From the NCBI RefSeq assembly GCF_910592395.1, contig NC_088323.1, positions 15,177,501 to 15,241,500 on the forward strand: DNA of 64,000 nucleotides, given 5' to 3'. This DNA is from Lineus longissimus. Taxonomy: Eukaryota; Nemertea; Pilidiophora; Heteronemertea; Lineidae. Each line of letters opens with the position of its first letter. Within the stretch, counting starts at the first letter, position 1. Below are positions 48,642 through 50,152 of this stretch, in pieces. Both the position numbers and the translations under genes were made by a program. A model generated the notes under the pieces. That model had not been told where the DNA came from and did no database searches. It saw only the letters and a list, made by a program, of their open reading frames with translations.

Positions 48642-50152
48642 ACGACGGACGCCACGGTATGGGATAAGCTCACCTCTGCTAAGAGGTGAGCTAAAAATGA
48701 CTGACATCATGTATGGTCTACACTCAATACAGTGGGGTGGGGTCATTGAAAATATTGTCCTGTGGTACTTATGTGGGACATTTTACAAACACAGGACCAG
48801 GAACTTGCGGGTCATGCTAATTCCCGACCTACCCCGACTTTTCCCGACATTTCCCGACTTGCGGAAAATGCTGCCAAAATATAGTGTATTAATCATCAGA
48901 ATATTTATATCTGTACTGTTTACATACATATACAGCACGTCTGTTAATTTCAATACTTTTGAACGATGCTAAGTTGAGCAAATCAACTCCAATAATTAAT
49001 TTATGCTGGGTTCAGACAAGGCCATATGCATGTACAGTTTACAAGAAGCGACAACCACAACTAACCAAGATTACCGACCTGCAGAAAAATTGCGGTCGGT
49101 TGGGTAGATGTAACTTGCTTTGCTCAACTTAGCATCGTTCAAAAGTCTTGAAATTAACAGACGTGCTGTATATGTATGTAAACAGTACAAATATAAATAT
49201 TCTGATGATTAATACACTATATTTTGGCAGCATTTTCCGCAAGTCGGGAAAAGTCGGGGTAGGTCGGGAATTAGCATGACCGGGAACTTGCTGGTCCAAA
49301 ACACATGCAAGACACAGATTTTTCGTCATAGCTCAAAATAAATATGCATTAAGCGGAATGTTACAACCTAAGTTTTTGACCTCGTTCATCTACCTTAATG
49401 CTATCTCGGCAACTTTGTACTAGTCGGGGATCTGTTTAGAGACACCAAGAAACGCACAACATAGGCCATATAAAACGCAGCATGGTTGCACATCTTGTCA
49501 TCGAGTCCTTATATATTCGTTGTGCCAATATTCAAGATTGTTTCGGCCAGGGACAGCCCCCACCAAGTGAAGCGATGTTATTGTTAACATTGAAAGTGAT
49601 AAAATGGCAAGTTGCCTTGGCCGGGATTTGAACCAGAGACCTTTGGATTGCCGGTCAACAACTAACATTACATTGAGTTATCGAGGTTTGTGGATGTGAC
49701 TGCGAGTGTCAGTGCGACTTCGACATTTGAATGACACGACGGAACTTCCTGCAATGCAGTTGCTGTTGTCGACAAAAAGGGACGACAAGCGGTAAAGGAT
49801 CAGATTTGCACAGGCCATGACTAAATAGGTCCTAGGCCTACAACACCAATTTTCGGTTCGTCTTTCTGACTTTCACTTTCAGAAGGTGACAAAATCAATC
49901 AGGTTTTTGACGACAAAGTTCGGACAAAGTTCCCTAGCTAAACATTCATAACAGCCTCTTCCAGCAAACTACGCAACTTACACTGATGTGCACATGGAGA
50001 TCTGTCCCATCCAAGAGTTGGACGCTGCAAGGGATACATCCCTTAGGGGGCTTCGATGGTTTGGTATCCTGACCCTCCACACCTTGTTGTTGTCGATAAC
50101 GCTTGTCCCCACGGCCAGACTTTCGACGACTCAAAAATCGAAAAAAAGACAT
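1537..50152 (-). CDS. EPB41L5: FERM-domain protein of the EPB41L5/EPB41L4B (yurt) family; multi-exon gene, 3' end outside the window
   Basis: Minus-strand gene assembled from exons at 50152..49982, 44457..44353, 43836..43794, 24435..24338, 22194..21897, 20454..20385, 19819..19650, 19504..19307, 18626..18325, 17781..17581, 15863..15779, 13800..13687, 10487..10425, 5714..5679 (tentative) and 1624..1537. Every junction has AG/GT borders and codon phases match across all adjacent pairs. The protein has a FERM domain (from about residue 42 to the GSRFRFSGKTEF segment), a FERM-adjacent segment with [12 protein letters not shown], then a Ser/Thr/Pro-rich acidic tail. Segments such as [31 protein letters not shown] and [15 protein letters not shown] are characteristic of this family. 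Family members are membrane-cortex adaptors that bind Crumbs-type proteins and regulate epithelial polarity. One FERM exon between 43794 and 24435 was not found, and the stop codon lies left of the window. Introns are loaded with transposons and minisatellites. Invertebrates usually have one co-ortholog of EPB41L5 and EPB41L4B, so the symbol is a family label. Confidence 0.93.
1718..2260 (+). repeat. GGTAGGGTGG low-copy repeat, locus 1
   Basis: Shares long segments with 27395-28060: GGGTTCCCCACA, CAACACAAGGTAGGGTGG, CTAGAGCAAGGTAGGGTGG and GGGGCAAGCACCGGGATTAG. It consists of tandem degenerate units. Nature unknown. Confidence 0.75.
2837..2998. mobile_element. Pogo-like MITE
   Basis: AGAACCTCTCTATTAAGGAC at the left and GGAAGGCTCCACTCTA at the right, with the TCAAATTGAATGG-type core. 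Confidence 0.75.
3144..3657. repeat. 23-bp minisatellite with E-box motifs
   Basis: About 22 copies of GTAGAATCATTGATGGGCAC plus GTG. By my count 15 units carry the palindrome CACGTG, 6 carry CCTGTG and 1 carries CACATG; the rest of the unit is nearly invariant. Confidence 0.95.
3658..4390. other. Intronic sequence, no feature recognised
   Basis: No ORF with family resemblance, no splice-compatible exon in the expected phase and no inverted repeat seen. Confidence 0.4.
4391..5007. mobile_element. Candidate MITE with CCCTTAAAGCGC ends
   Basis: TTAGCCCTTAAAGCGCC at the left and AGCGCTTTAAGGGTTAG at the right are inverted, both flanked by TTAG. A 27-bp segment with GCGACGATCGTCGAC is duplicated near the left end. 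Possibly piggyBac-like with a variant target. Confidence 0.55.
5420..5600. mobile_element. Pogo-like MITE
   Basis: ACAGTAGAACCTCTCTATAA at the left, GAGTTCCACTGTA at the right, with TA-type ends. Confidence 0.8.
5679..5714 (-). CDS. EPB41L5: Candidate 36-bp microexon of the FERM gene
   Basis: Flanked by acceptor ATTTTTCAG|G and donor CG|GTAACT. At 36 bp (1+33+2) it is frame-neutral between exons 14 and 16 and would insert [12 protein letters not shown]. It could be an optional cassette or a chance pair of splice signals next to the 33-bp array. Confidence 0.35.
5765..6292. repeat. 33-bp minisatellite
   Basis: About 16 units of AAGGCACACACACCAAGAAC followed by TGGATTTCGTTGG. Shorter variant units (CCAATAATGGAGTTCGTTGG) and CA-tract length changes shift the frame. 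Because the unit is 33 bp without stops, long ORFs appear in several frames on both strands; these are not genes. Confidence 0.96.
6570..9345 (+). mobile_element. 5'-truncated non-LTR (CR1/Jockey group) retrotransposon
   Basis: Contains the long ORF below, a short 3'UTR and an (AATA)n-like tail near 9328-9345, typical of CR1/Jockey-group LINEs. The endonuclease N-terminus is missing, so the copy is 5' truncated around 6570-6595. It lies in the large intron between the candidate exon at 5679 and exon 14 at 10487 of the FERM gene, on the opposite strand. No target-site duplication was identified. Confidence 0.85.
6594..9163 (+). CDS. Endonuclease (partial) / reverse transcriptase ORF of the non-LTR element
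   Basis: The frame is open from just after a TGA at 6590 to TAG at 9163, with about 846 codons from the first GTG. In order: partial APE-type endonuclease with [12 protein letters not shown] and DSDHFPV (~residues 35-110), a basic linker, then reverse transcriptase with [33 protein letters not shown] and the catalytic FADD. The C-terminal region has [11 protein letters not shown] and [14 protein letters not shown], usual for the CR1/Jockey group. No internal stop or frameshift is present, so it inserted recently. The catalytic N-terminus of the endonuclease is absent, so it should not be autonomous. Confidence 0.9.
9383..9938 (-). pseudogene. CR1/L2-like non-LTR fragment, C-terminal RT and 3'UTR
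   Basis: The minus strand reads [16 protein letters not shown] then [20 protein letters not shown], the conserved region after the RT domain of CR1/L2 elements. The 3'UTR includes GCGCTATATAAGCATC and an AT repeat. The catalytic RT is missing. Its 5' side abuts the TTAA of a 343-bp MITE at 9939. Confidence 0.8.
9939..10281. mobile_element. 343-bp TTAA-flanked MITE, copy 1
   Basis: TIRs AGCGAACTGGAACCGCC and GGCGGTTCCAGTTCGCT sit just inside TTAA on each side, consistent with a piggyBac-like TTAA duplication. It is the same length as the copies at 14769 and 17866. Confidence 0.82.
10425..10487 (-). CDS. EPB41L5: FERM gene exon 14
   Basis: 63 bp between acceptor TTTTCCAG|A and donor GG|GTAAGT. 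In the phase set by exon 13 (AG|A) it reads [20 protein letters not shown] with no stop and ends in GG, which pairs with the G starting either downstream exon. It is short and serine-rich with no named domain. Confidence 0.68.
10606..10837. mobile_element. Pogo-like MITE with internal tandem expansion
   Basis: The left arm repeats CTCTCTATTAAGGACATC about four times. The right end is GAGAGGTTCTACTGTA. It lies 119 bp upstream of FERM exon 14. Confidence 0.8.
11095..11429. mobile_element. Possible TTAA-flanked MITE
   Basis: TTAAAGGGTAACCCGTG at the left and CATAGTATCACTTTAA at the right, both with TTAA, but the inverted repeat is weak. The interior has GACGTCA motifs. Confidence 0.3.
11430..12174. 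other. Intronic sequence, no feature recognised
   Basis: AT-rich. A 70-codon plus-strand ORF at 11531 has no recognisable features. Confidence 0.4.
12217..12579 (+). mobile_element. 363-bp TAA-flanked MITE, copy A
   Basis: Terminal inverted repeat ~45 bp beginning TGCAAGTATCAATTCG and containing a C7 run, with TAA on each side (12214-12216, 12580-12582). A 3-bp TWA-type duplication suggests PIF/Harbinger. It is inserted in the ACTATAGGCAG MITE. Confidence 0.82.
12680..13245 (-). mobile_element. tRNA-derived SINE, split by MITE copy B
   Basis: On the minus strand an A-box-like TGGCGTAGTGG is followed (after excising the MITE) by AAGGCATCTGCC and a B-box-like GGTTCAAGG. Ends are approximate. 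The left end near 12680 is inferred. Confidence 0.55.
12858..13220 (-). mobile_element. 363-bp TAA-flanked MITE, copy B (inside a SINE)
   Basis: Reverse orientation relative to copy A. Removing it and one TAA restores GATGCCT-TAA-CCACTACG, the tRNA-like head of a SINE. This fixes the element ends and the 3-bp duplication. Confidence 0.85.
13687..13800 (-). CDS. EPB41L5: FERM gene exon 13
   Basis: 114 bp, acceptor CATGGTAG|A and donor AAAAG|GTACTG. Phase from exon 12 (AG|A) gives R then [20 protein letters not shown] and [17 protein letters not shown], an acidic low-complexity tail. The acceptor has a weak pyrimidine tract. Phase agreement on both sides supports it. Confidence 0.72.
13975..14150. 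mobile_element. Candidate palindromic MITE (GCGATT family)
   Basis: Inverted ends around GAGCGATTTAAAA and ATCGAAATCGCTTGTCTGC, with many TCGCA/TGCGA motifs. The same style of element is at 61394-61600. Confidence 0.4.
14395..14538. repeat. ~21-bp tandem repeat
   Basis: About seven copies of AAATTTCAGGATAGGAGTAC with GTGATA variants in the first units. Confidence 0.9.
14769..15111. mobile_element. 343-bp TTAA-flanked MITE, copy 2
   Basis: Near-identical to copies 1 and 3 with the same terminal inverted repeat and TTAA flanks. It lies in the intron between FERM exons 12 and 13. Confidence 0.82.
15779..15863 (-). CDS. EPB41L5: FERM gene exon 12
   Basis: 85 bp, acceptor TATTTTCAG|CG and donor AATAG|GTACGT. 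Read in the phase set by exon 11 it gives [20 protein letters not shown] then SEEESESN. It is short and acidic/serine-rich. Assignment rests on splice sites and phase, not on a recognisable domain. Confidence 0.75.
15940..16121. mobile_element. Pogo-like MITE
   Basis: ACAGTAGAACCTCTCTATAA to GGAGGTTCCGCTGTA, about 75 bp upstream of FERM exon 12 on the minus strand. Confidence 0.85.
16642..16966. mobile_element. TTAA-flanked MITE with CCCTTCAGGAC ends
   Basis: TTAACCCTTCAGGAC at the left and GTCCTGAAAGGGTTAA at the right. CCCT-type ends next to TTAA are typical of piggyBac-like elements. Confidence 0.7.
17581..17781 (-). CDS. EPB41L5: FERM gene exon 11
   Basis: 201 bp, acceptor GTTTTCAG|AA and donor AAAAG|GTGGGT. 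It encodes [40 protein letters not shown] and [16 protein letters not shown]. The split codon G|AA with exon 10 is in phase. The hydrophobic [15 protein letters not shown] stretch may be a conserved binding motif. Confidence 0.85.
17866..18208. mobile_element. 343-bp TTAA-flanked MITE, copy 3
   Basis: TIR variant AGGGAACTGGAACCGCC. The right TTAA runs directly into a (GAT)n tract. It fills most of the intron between FERM exons 10 and 11. Confidence 0.82.
18206..18291. repeat. (GAT)n microsatellite
   Basis: About 28 ATG/GAT triplets with one interruption (GATAATGAT), between MITE copy 3 and the FERM exon 10 donor. Translated it gives meaningless poly-Asp or poly-Ser. Confidence 0.95.
18325..18626 (-). 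CDS. EPB41L5: FERM gene exon 10 (Ser/Thr/Pro-rich tail)
   Basis: 302 bp, acceptor CCTACAG|GCC and donor AAAG|GTGAGG. It encodes [40 protein letters not shown] and [15 protein letters not shown]. The composition looks disordered, and I cannot name a domain. Phases match exons 9 and 11. A (GAT)n tract and a TTAA MITE follow the donor within 40 and 120 bp. Confidence 0.85.
18765..18787. repeat. Poly(C) tract
   Basis: A run of about 20 C after TTTGA, in the intron between FERM exons 9 and 10. Similar shorter C runs occur at 15604 and 43696. Confidence 0.9.
18869..19277. mobile_element. Pogo-like MITE with a long internal tandem expansion
   Basis: Starts TACAGTAGCACCTCTCTA and ends AATGAGGTTCCACAGA. 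The AGAGGGTGTCCTTAAT segment of the right arm is repeated about a dozen times (19005-19245) with drifting GTGGCCTGAAAAGAGAGG units. Its right end is 29 bp from the FERM exon 9 donor. Confidence 0.85.
19307..19504 (-). CDS. EPB41L5: FERM gene exon 9 (FERM-adjacent domain)
   Basis: 198 bp, acceptor TTCCAG|TGG and donor CTAA|GTATGT. It encodes [20 protein letters not shown], then [20 protein letters not shown], then a Glu/Ala/Arg/Lys-rich probable coiled coil ([18 protein letters not shown]). The SARR..FERK.SKRYSRR pattern is the FERM-adjacent segment of this family. An expanded pogo-like MITE begins 29 bp past the donor. Confidence 0.95.
19650..19819 (-). CDS. EPB41L5: FERM gene exon 8
   Basis: 170 bp, acceptor GTTTTAG|GGT and donor TTCAG|GTGAGC. 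It encodes [38 protein letters not shown] and the end of the FERM C lobe, [12 protein letters not shown]. The Ser codon AG|T is completed by exon 9. Confidence 0.96.
20190..20362. mobile_element. Pogo-like MITE next to FERM exon 7
   Basis: TAGAACCTCCCGTTAAGG to GGAGGTTCCACTGTA. Its right end is 22 bp from the exon 7 donor. Confidence 0.85.
20385..20454 (-). CDS. EPB41L5: FERM gene exon 7
   Basis: 70 bp, acceptor TTTCAG|G and donor AACAG|GTATAG. It encodes [15 protein letters not shown] then QVVEDDEQ (F3 lobe) and ends in phase 0. A pogo-like MITE ends at 20362, only 22 bp inside the downstream intron. Confidence 0.95.
20571..20739. mobile_element. Pogo-like MITE, first of an abutting pair
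   Basis: TTAATAGAACCTCCATATTA to GAGAGGTTCGAATGTA. The final TA is shared with the next copy. Confidence 0.8.
20738..20898. mobile_element. Pogo-like MITE, second of an abutting pair
   Basis: TACAGTAGAACCTCTCTGAC (left arm shortened) to GAGAGGTCCGACAGTA. It begins at the terminal TA of the preceding copy. Confidence 0.8.
21100..21293. mobile_element. Pogo-like MITE
   Basis: TACAGTGGAACCTCCCTTAG to GAGAGATTCTACTGTA with full TIRs. Inverted relative to the copies at 20190-20898. Confidence 0.85.
21413..21650. mobile_element. TTAA-flanked MITE (CGTTCG family)
   Basis: TTAAAGGACTCCGTTCGTAA at the left and AACGGCGTACGCCTTTAA at the right. Shares its body with 32856-33088 (TTACTGGTGGT, ACTTGGTATTC, GTCTACACAA). 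Confidence 0.75.
21897..22194 (-). CDS. EPB41L5: FERM gene exon 6
   Basis: 298 bp, acceptor TATTTCAG|CT and donor TTCTG|GTGAGG. It encodes [20 protein letters not shown], the central [17 protein letters not shown] motif, and [22 protein letters not shown]. This spans the end of FERM lobe F2 and the start of F3. The split Trp codon TG|G joins exon 7. Confidence 0.96.
22640..22795 (-). mobile_element. tRNA-derived SINE fragment
   Basis: The minus strand carries TGGTGTAGTGGCTGGGACTC (A box) and GGGTTCAATCC (B box), followed by a body ending near ACACCTGGGTGCAGAGGCA on the plus strand. Found in the intron between FERM exons 5 and 6. Confidence 0.55.
22880..24405 (-). repeat. 77-bp tandem array derived from FERM exon 5 and its splice donor
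   Basis: CTTACATTGTAATG recurs at 22947, 23024, 23101 and on to 24333 with exact 77-bp spacing (19 positions). On the minus strand each unit holds the coding end of exon 5 (peptide [17 protein letters not shown]) followed by AAT|GTAAGTAC. The 19th position is the real exon end. One unit (23255) has GTAATT instead of GTAAGT. The 5' half of the exon is not in the unit. Confidence 0.97.
24338..24435 (-). CDS. EPB41L5: FERM gene exon 5 (source of the 77-bp array)
   Basis: 98 bp, phase 2 in and phase 1 out: acceptor TTTCAG|G, donor CAAT|GTAAGT. It encodes [20 protein letters not shown] then [12 protein letters not shown], matching the family's YLFFLQLRQDI..CPFDTAVELAALCLQ segment. The split codon T|CT joins it to SELGDYD of the next exon. 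The last ~63 bp plus the donor are copied 18 more times in the following intron. Only use of this first donor keeps the frame open. Confidence 0.93.
24436..24760. other. Intron just upstream of FERM exon 5
   Basis: Pyrimidine tract and acceptor of exon 5 at the left end. Nothing else recognised. Confidence 0.4.
24762..25010. repeat. ~21-bp tandem repeat
   Basis: About eleven drifting copies of TTAGAAAATAGCATTTTCCAC. Confidence 0.9.
25454..25722. mobile_element. Pogo-like MITE with internal duplication
   Basis: TACAGTTGACTCTCCCTCAG to AATAGAGAGGGTTCAATGAA. A ~90-bp middle segment (CTCTATTGAAGACACTAAAT..) is present twice. Confidence 0.8.
25782..26774 (+). mobile_element. DNA transposon fragment carrying a Myb/SANT-like ORF
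   Basis: GCCCCGTTGTTCAAAA at the left and TTTTGAACAAACGGGC at the right are inverted. A third copy of the motif (TTTCTAACAACGGGC) lies at 25910-25925, just before the ORF. No DDE transposase is present. Element ends and superfamily are inferred. Confidence 0.5.
25940..26296 (+). CDS. Myb/SANT-like DNA-binding protein, transposon-associated
   Basis: 118-codon ORF. Residues ~14-80 fit the Myb/SANT-like domain found in transposon-derived proteins of the NAIF1/MSANTD type: [20 protein letters not shown], then [20 protein letters not shown], then a predicted recognition helix around [10 protein letters not shown] basic NRRGG segment and a hydrophobic C-terminal helix follow. PIF/Harbinger elements encode such a DNA-binding partner alongside the transposase. 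It could be a decayed transposon gene or a short intact one; the frame has no stops. It lies antisense in the large FERM intron. Confidence 0.6.
   Translation: MQNIKKDRKTRGPNFSTQEKTVLADLVLGEIGVLRTRFSQDVTKRIKDAKWVEIAATISVMGVCARSPKACREKLNTMLSEEGLLKADEAPVRNRRGGRLFIDPVLELIISKFEKDAS
26975..27175. mobile_element. Palindromic MITE (GTGACCCG family), copy 1
   Basis: GTGATCCACCACGGCAAAAT and ATTTTACCATGGCGGGTCAC form a long TIR. The interior (AGATTATAGTGAAATGAACA, GTCCGTCTCAACATG) matches 30045-30237 in inverse. Confidence 0.7.
27395..28060 (+). repeat. GGTAGGGTGG low-copy repeat, locus 2 (~220-240-bp tandem units)
   Basis: The unit start CCTTGATAATCAAGAAG recurs at 27443, 27683 and 27903. Each unit contains CAAGGTAGGGTGGCCAGCAA and GGCCCAACTGGATGGGGGCA. 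The same sequence occurs at 1718-2260. Confidence 0.85.
28302..28732. mobile_element. Candidate MITE
   Basis: CTTTTTATACGAGGACAG at the left and CCTCCTCGTGTAAAAGC at the right are inverted. The inner sequence repeats CTGGCCTCGAG/GGCTCGAGG motifs. Confidence 0.5.
28740..29500. other. Intronic sequence, no feature recognised
   Basis: No recognisable exon on the minus strand and no repeat structure. Searched specifically for the missing FERM exon. Confidence 0.4.
29503..29700. mobile_element. Pogo-like MITE
   Basis: TACAGTAGAACCTGCCTTAG to GAAGTTCTACTGTA, with a duplicated CTCTATTAAGGACACC. Confidence 0.85.
30045..30237. mobile_element. Palindromic MITE (GTGACCCG family), copy 2
   Basis: TGTGACCAGTCACAGCAAAA and TTTTCGCTGTGACGGGTCAC form the TIR. 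Opposite orientation to copy 1. Confidence 0.7.
30631..30812. mobile_element. Pogo-like MITE
   Basis: TACAGTGGAACCTCCTTTAG to AGAAGTTTTATTGTGTA (slightly diverged right end). Confidence 0.85.
30820..31779. other. Intronic sequence, no feature recognised
   Basis: AT-rich. A 64-codon plus ORF at 30914 shows no family features. Confidence 0.4.
31780..32515. repeat. 57-bp minisatellite
   Basis: About 13 units of AAGGGGTTGTAACTGTTGGA, TGGAGCCCTACAGTCTCGG, TGAGAAGGGGCCCACTGC. The 57-bp period is divisible by three, which explains long ORFs on both strands. Confidence 0.96.
32856..33088. mobile_element. TTAA-flanked MITE (CGTTCG family), 3' end lost
   Basis: TTAAAGGGGTACGCCGTTCG at the left with the same body as 21413-21650. 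The right end is interrupted by a pogo-like MITE at 33091 and no right TIR is seen after it. Confidence 0.7.
33091..33255. mobile_element. Pogo-like MITE
   Basis: TACAGTGGAACCTCCCTTAG to AGAGAGGTTCTACTGTA, inserted at the right side of the CGTTCG-family MITE. Confidence 0.85.
33357..34633. repeat. 91-bp minisatellite
   Basis: About 14 units of 91-92 bp beginning GGATGGATTCCTCCACTCCA and including CCTCGGCCGGGGTCACCGGA and GACAACCAATTA. A one-base change in a G run gives the 92-bp units. Confidence 0.96.
34640..35215. other. Intronic sequence, no feature recognised
   Basis: Two loosely similar segments (GGCATCAGGCATGAGGTACG, GACCAGGCATGAGCTTTGG) suggest an old duplication. No gene. Confidence 0.4.
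35220..35990. repeat. ~193-bp tandem repeat with a palindrome per unit
   Basis: About four units. TGTATAGCACTG and CAGTGCTATACA form a perfect 12-bp inverted repeat around an 8-bp loop in the units at 35390, 35580 and 35773. Confidence 0.9.
36052..36265. mobile_element. TTAA-flanked MITE (ACTATAGGCAG family), intact copy
   Basis: TTAAAGGGAGACTATAGGCA at the left and TGCCTATATTGTCCCTTTAA at the right form the TIR. TTAA occurs at both ends. No coding capacity. Confidence 0.7.
36788..37756. repeat. ~101-bp tandem repeat
   Basis: About ten units beginning GTGAGTTTCTGAATGGAGCC and ending TGTACTCATAAACAGAAGAG. Confidence 0.95.
37760..38415. other. Intronic sequence, no feature recognised
   Basis: No ORF, TIR or splice-compatible FERM exon seen. 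Confidence 0.4.
38418..39030. repeat. 37-bp minisatellite
   Basis: About 16 units of GACTTGACTTTGATGCATGT then GTGTGCCTTGCTTTCAA. Central units are most alike and edge units are diverged. Confidence 0.95.
39398..39572. mobile_element. Pogo-like MITE, right end lost
   Basis: TACAGTACAACCTCCCTTCA at the left; core and GGGTGTCCTTAATAGA present, but the right TIR is missing. Confidence 0.75.
39730..40144 (-). pseudogene. CR1-like non-LTR fragment, C-terminus, frameshifted
   Basis: One minus frame reads [15 protein letters not shown] +/-1 shift then gives [20 protein letters not shown] and [13 protein letters not shown], the usual C-terminus of CR1-like RT proteins. The RT core is absent. Confidence 0.8.
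40485..41215. mobile_element. Pogo-like MITE with triplicated core, interrupted by a SINE
   Basis: Starts TACAGTGGAACCTCCCTCAG. The segment CTAGTTTTGGCCCCAACTTG through GACGCCTCTCTATTAAGG recurs about every 100 bp. A SINE (40782-41180) splits the third core, after which CTCTCTAATCAGAACACC resumes. The right TIR is lost. Confidence 0.85.
40782..41180 (+). mobile_element. tRNA-derived SINE with (GAA)n tail and 14-bp target duplication
   Basis: The head has an A box TGGCCTAGTGG and a B box GGTTCGATCCC. The body is ~300 bp and ends in GAAGAAGAAGAAGAA. The flanking 14-bp repeat GACCTCTCTAATCA at 40768-40781 and 41181-41194 is a clean target-site duplication. The target is itself a pogo-like MITE. 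Confidence 0.92.
41500..41658. mobile_element. Pogo-like MITE, diverged
   Basis: AGTAGAACCTCTCTATCAAG to AGAGAGGGTTTCGATTCA. Confidence 0.7.
42071..42194. repeat. Perfect 37-bp inverted repeat with 50-bp loop
   Basis: Arm 42071-42107 (AATGGGTGATATGAATAAAG..) is exactly complementary to 42158-42194. Transcribed in the FERM pre-mRNA it would form a mismatch-free 37-bp stem. Confidence 0.95.
42376..42812. mobile_element. TTAA-flanked MITE (GCCCGTAGCACAC family)
   Basis: TTAAGCCCGTAGCACACTAG at the left and GTGTGCTGCGGGCTTAA at the right. The TIR is about 35 bp with CCGCCAACTTCGGCG inside. The interior is rich in GGCGGCGA and GACGCC motifs. Confidence 0.8.
43110..43291. mobile_element. Pogo-like MITE
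   Basis: TACAGTGGAACCTCCCTTAG to GAGAGGTTCTACTATG. Confidence 0.85.
43415..43764. mobile_element. MITE (AGGCCTSTCAATTAC family), copy 1
   Basis: CAGGCCTCTCAATTAC at the left and GTAATTGAGAGGCCTG at the right form a perfect 16-bp TIR. Contains a C16 run. Its end is 30 bp from the FERM exon 3 donor. Confidence 0.75.
43794..43836 (-). CDS. EPB41L5: FERM gene exon 3
   Basis: 43 bp with acceptor TTTTTCAG|CAC and donor AAAA|GTAAGT. It encodes [14 protein letters not shown] plus one base of the next codon, the family's HWLDPTK-IKKQ segment. The next exon must therefore begin with two bases; it was not located. A 350-bp MITE ends 30 bp downstream of the donor. Confidence 0.9.
44205..44335 (-). mobile_element. 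5'-truncated copy of the same SINE
   Basis: The reverse complement matches the 3' third of the SINE at 41040-41170 (CCAATGAACCCAGTTGGTGC, CTCATCCCGCCTTGGAGGAG). It lacks the tRNA head. It lies 20 bp downstream of the FERM exon 2 donor. Confidence 0.75.
44353..44457 (-). CDS. EPB41L5: FERM gene exon 2
   Basis: 105 bp, 35 codons, phase 0 on both sides, acceptor CAG|AAA and donor AAT|GTAAGT. It encodes [16 protein letters not shown] and [16 protein letters not shown], the classic FERM F1-lobe segment. A 5'-truncated SINE copy lies just downstream in the intron (44205-44335). Confidence 0.93.
44470..45480. other. Intronic sequence between FERM exons 1 and 2, no feature recognised
   Basis: Two overlapping plus ORFs at 44956 and 45026 have no recognisable family. 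Confidence 0.4.
45483..45664. mobile_element. Pogo-like MITE
   Basis: TACAGTCTAACCTCTCTTAG to AGAGAGGTTCTACTGTA. Confidence 0.85.
45665..45748 (-). mobile_element. tRNA-like SINE head fragment
   Basis: The minus strand reads TGATGCAATGGATAAACG and GGGTTCAAGGC, degenerate A and B boxes at tRNA spacing, directly after a pogo-like MITE. Confidence 0.4.
46165..46522. mobile_element. MITE (AGGCCTSTCAATTAC family), copy 2
   Basis: CAGGCCTGTCAATTACATGA at the left and CGTAATTGAAAGGCCTG at the right, with CCTACACC/GGTGTAG continuing the inverted repeat. Contains a T22 run. Confidence 0.72.
46525..47670. other. Intronic sequence, no feature recognised
   Basis: A 76-codon plus ORF at 46584 has no recognisable domain. 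Motifs such as TAGGCCTAT and ACATGTAC are common but unassigned. Confidence 0.4.
47675..48692 (+). repeat. ~305-bp tandem unit repeat ending in (ACG)n and a hairpin
   Basis: The phrase CCATTTGACCTCTGTGACCT recurs at about 47690, 48000 and 48303, each followed by AGGTCAAAT. After the third unit come an (ACG)n tract (48583-48655) and a perfect 11-bp hairpin, AGCTCACCTCT/AGAGGTGAGCT (48667-48692), then CTAAAAATGA. This looks like the 3' end of a dispersed element; I recall similar ends in other marine invertebrates. The class is not established. Confidence 0.65.
48791..49304. mobile_element. Long inverted repeat (fold-back element)
   Basis: Arms 48791-48981 and 49114-49304 are reverse complements with few differences, around a ~130-bp spacer. 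Outer motif GGACCAG, then GGTCATGCTAATTCCCGACC. One arm has an extra TTTCCCGACA repeat. Confidence 0.85.
49590..49680 (-). mobile_element. tRNA-like SINE fragment
   Basis: The minus strand includes CTCTGGTTCAAATCCCGGCC, a good B box, with a degenerate A box about 45 bp upstream. No full tRNA fold is evident. Confidence 0.4.
49982..50152 (-). CDS. EPB41L5: FERM gene exon 1 (start codon)
   Basis: 57 codons from ATG at 50152 to the donor AGT|GTAAGT, ending in phase 0. The protein begins [15 protein letters not shown] and enters the first FERM lobe with [16 protein letters not shown]. An in-frame TAG lies seven codons upstream, which supports this ATG; a TTG start five codons earlier would only add four residues. 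The basic, Ser-Phe-Phe N-terminus resembles vertebrate EPB41L5. Confidence 0.9.

Noticed and set aside
48413-48689. Poly-Arg ORFs
   Set aside because: Translations of (ACG)n on each strand.
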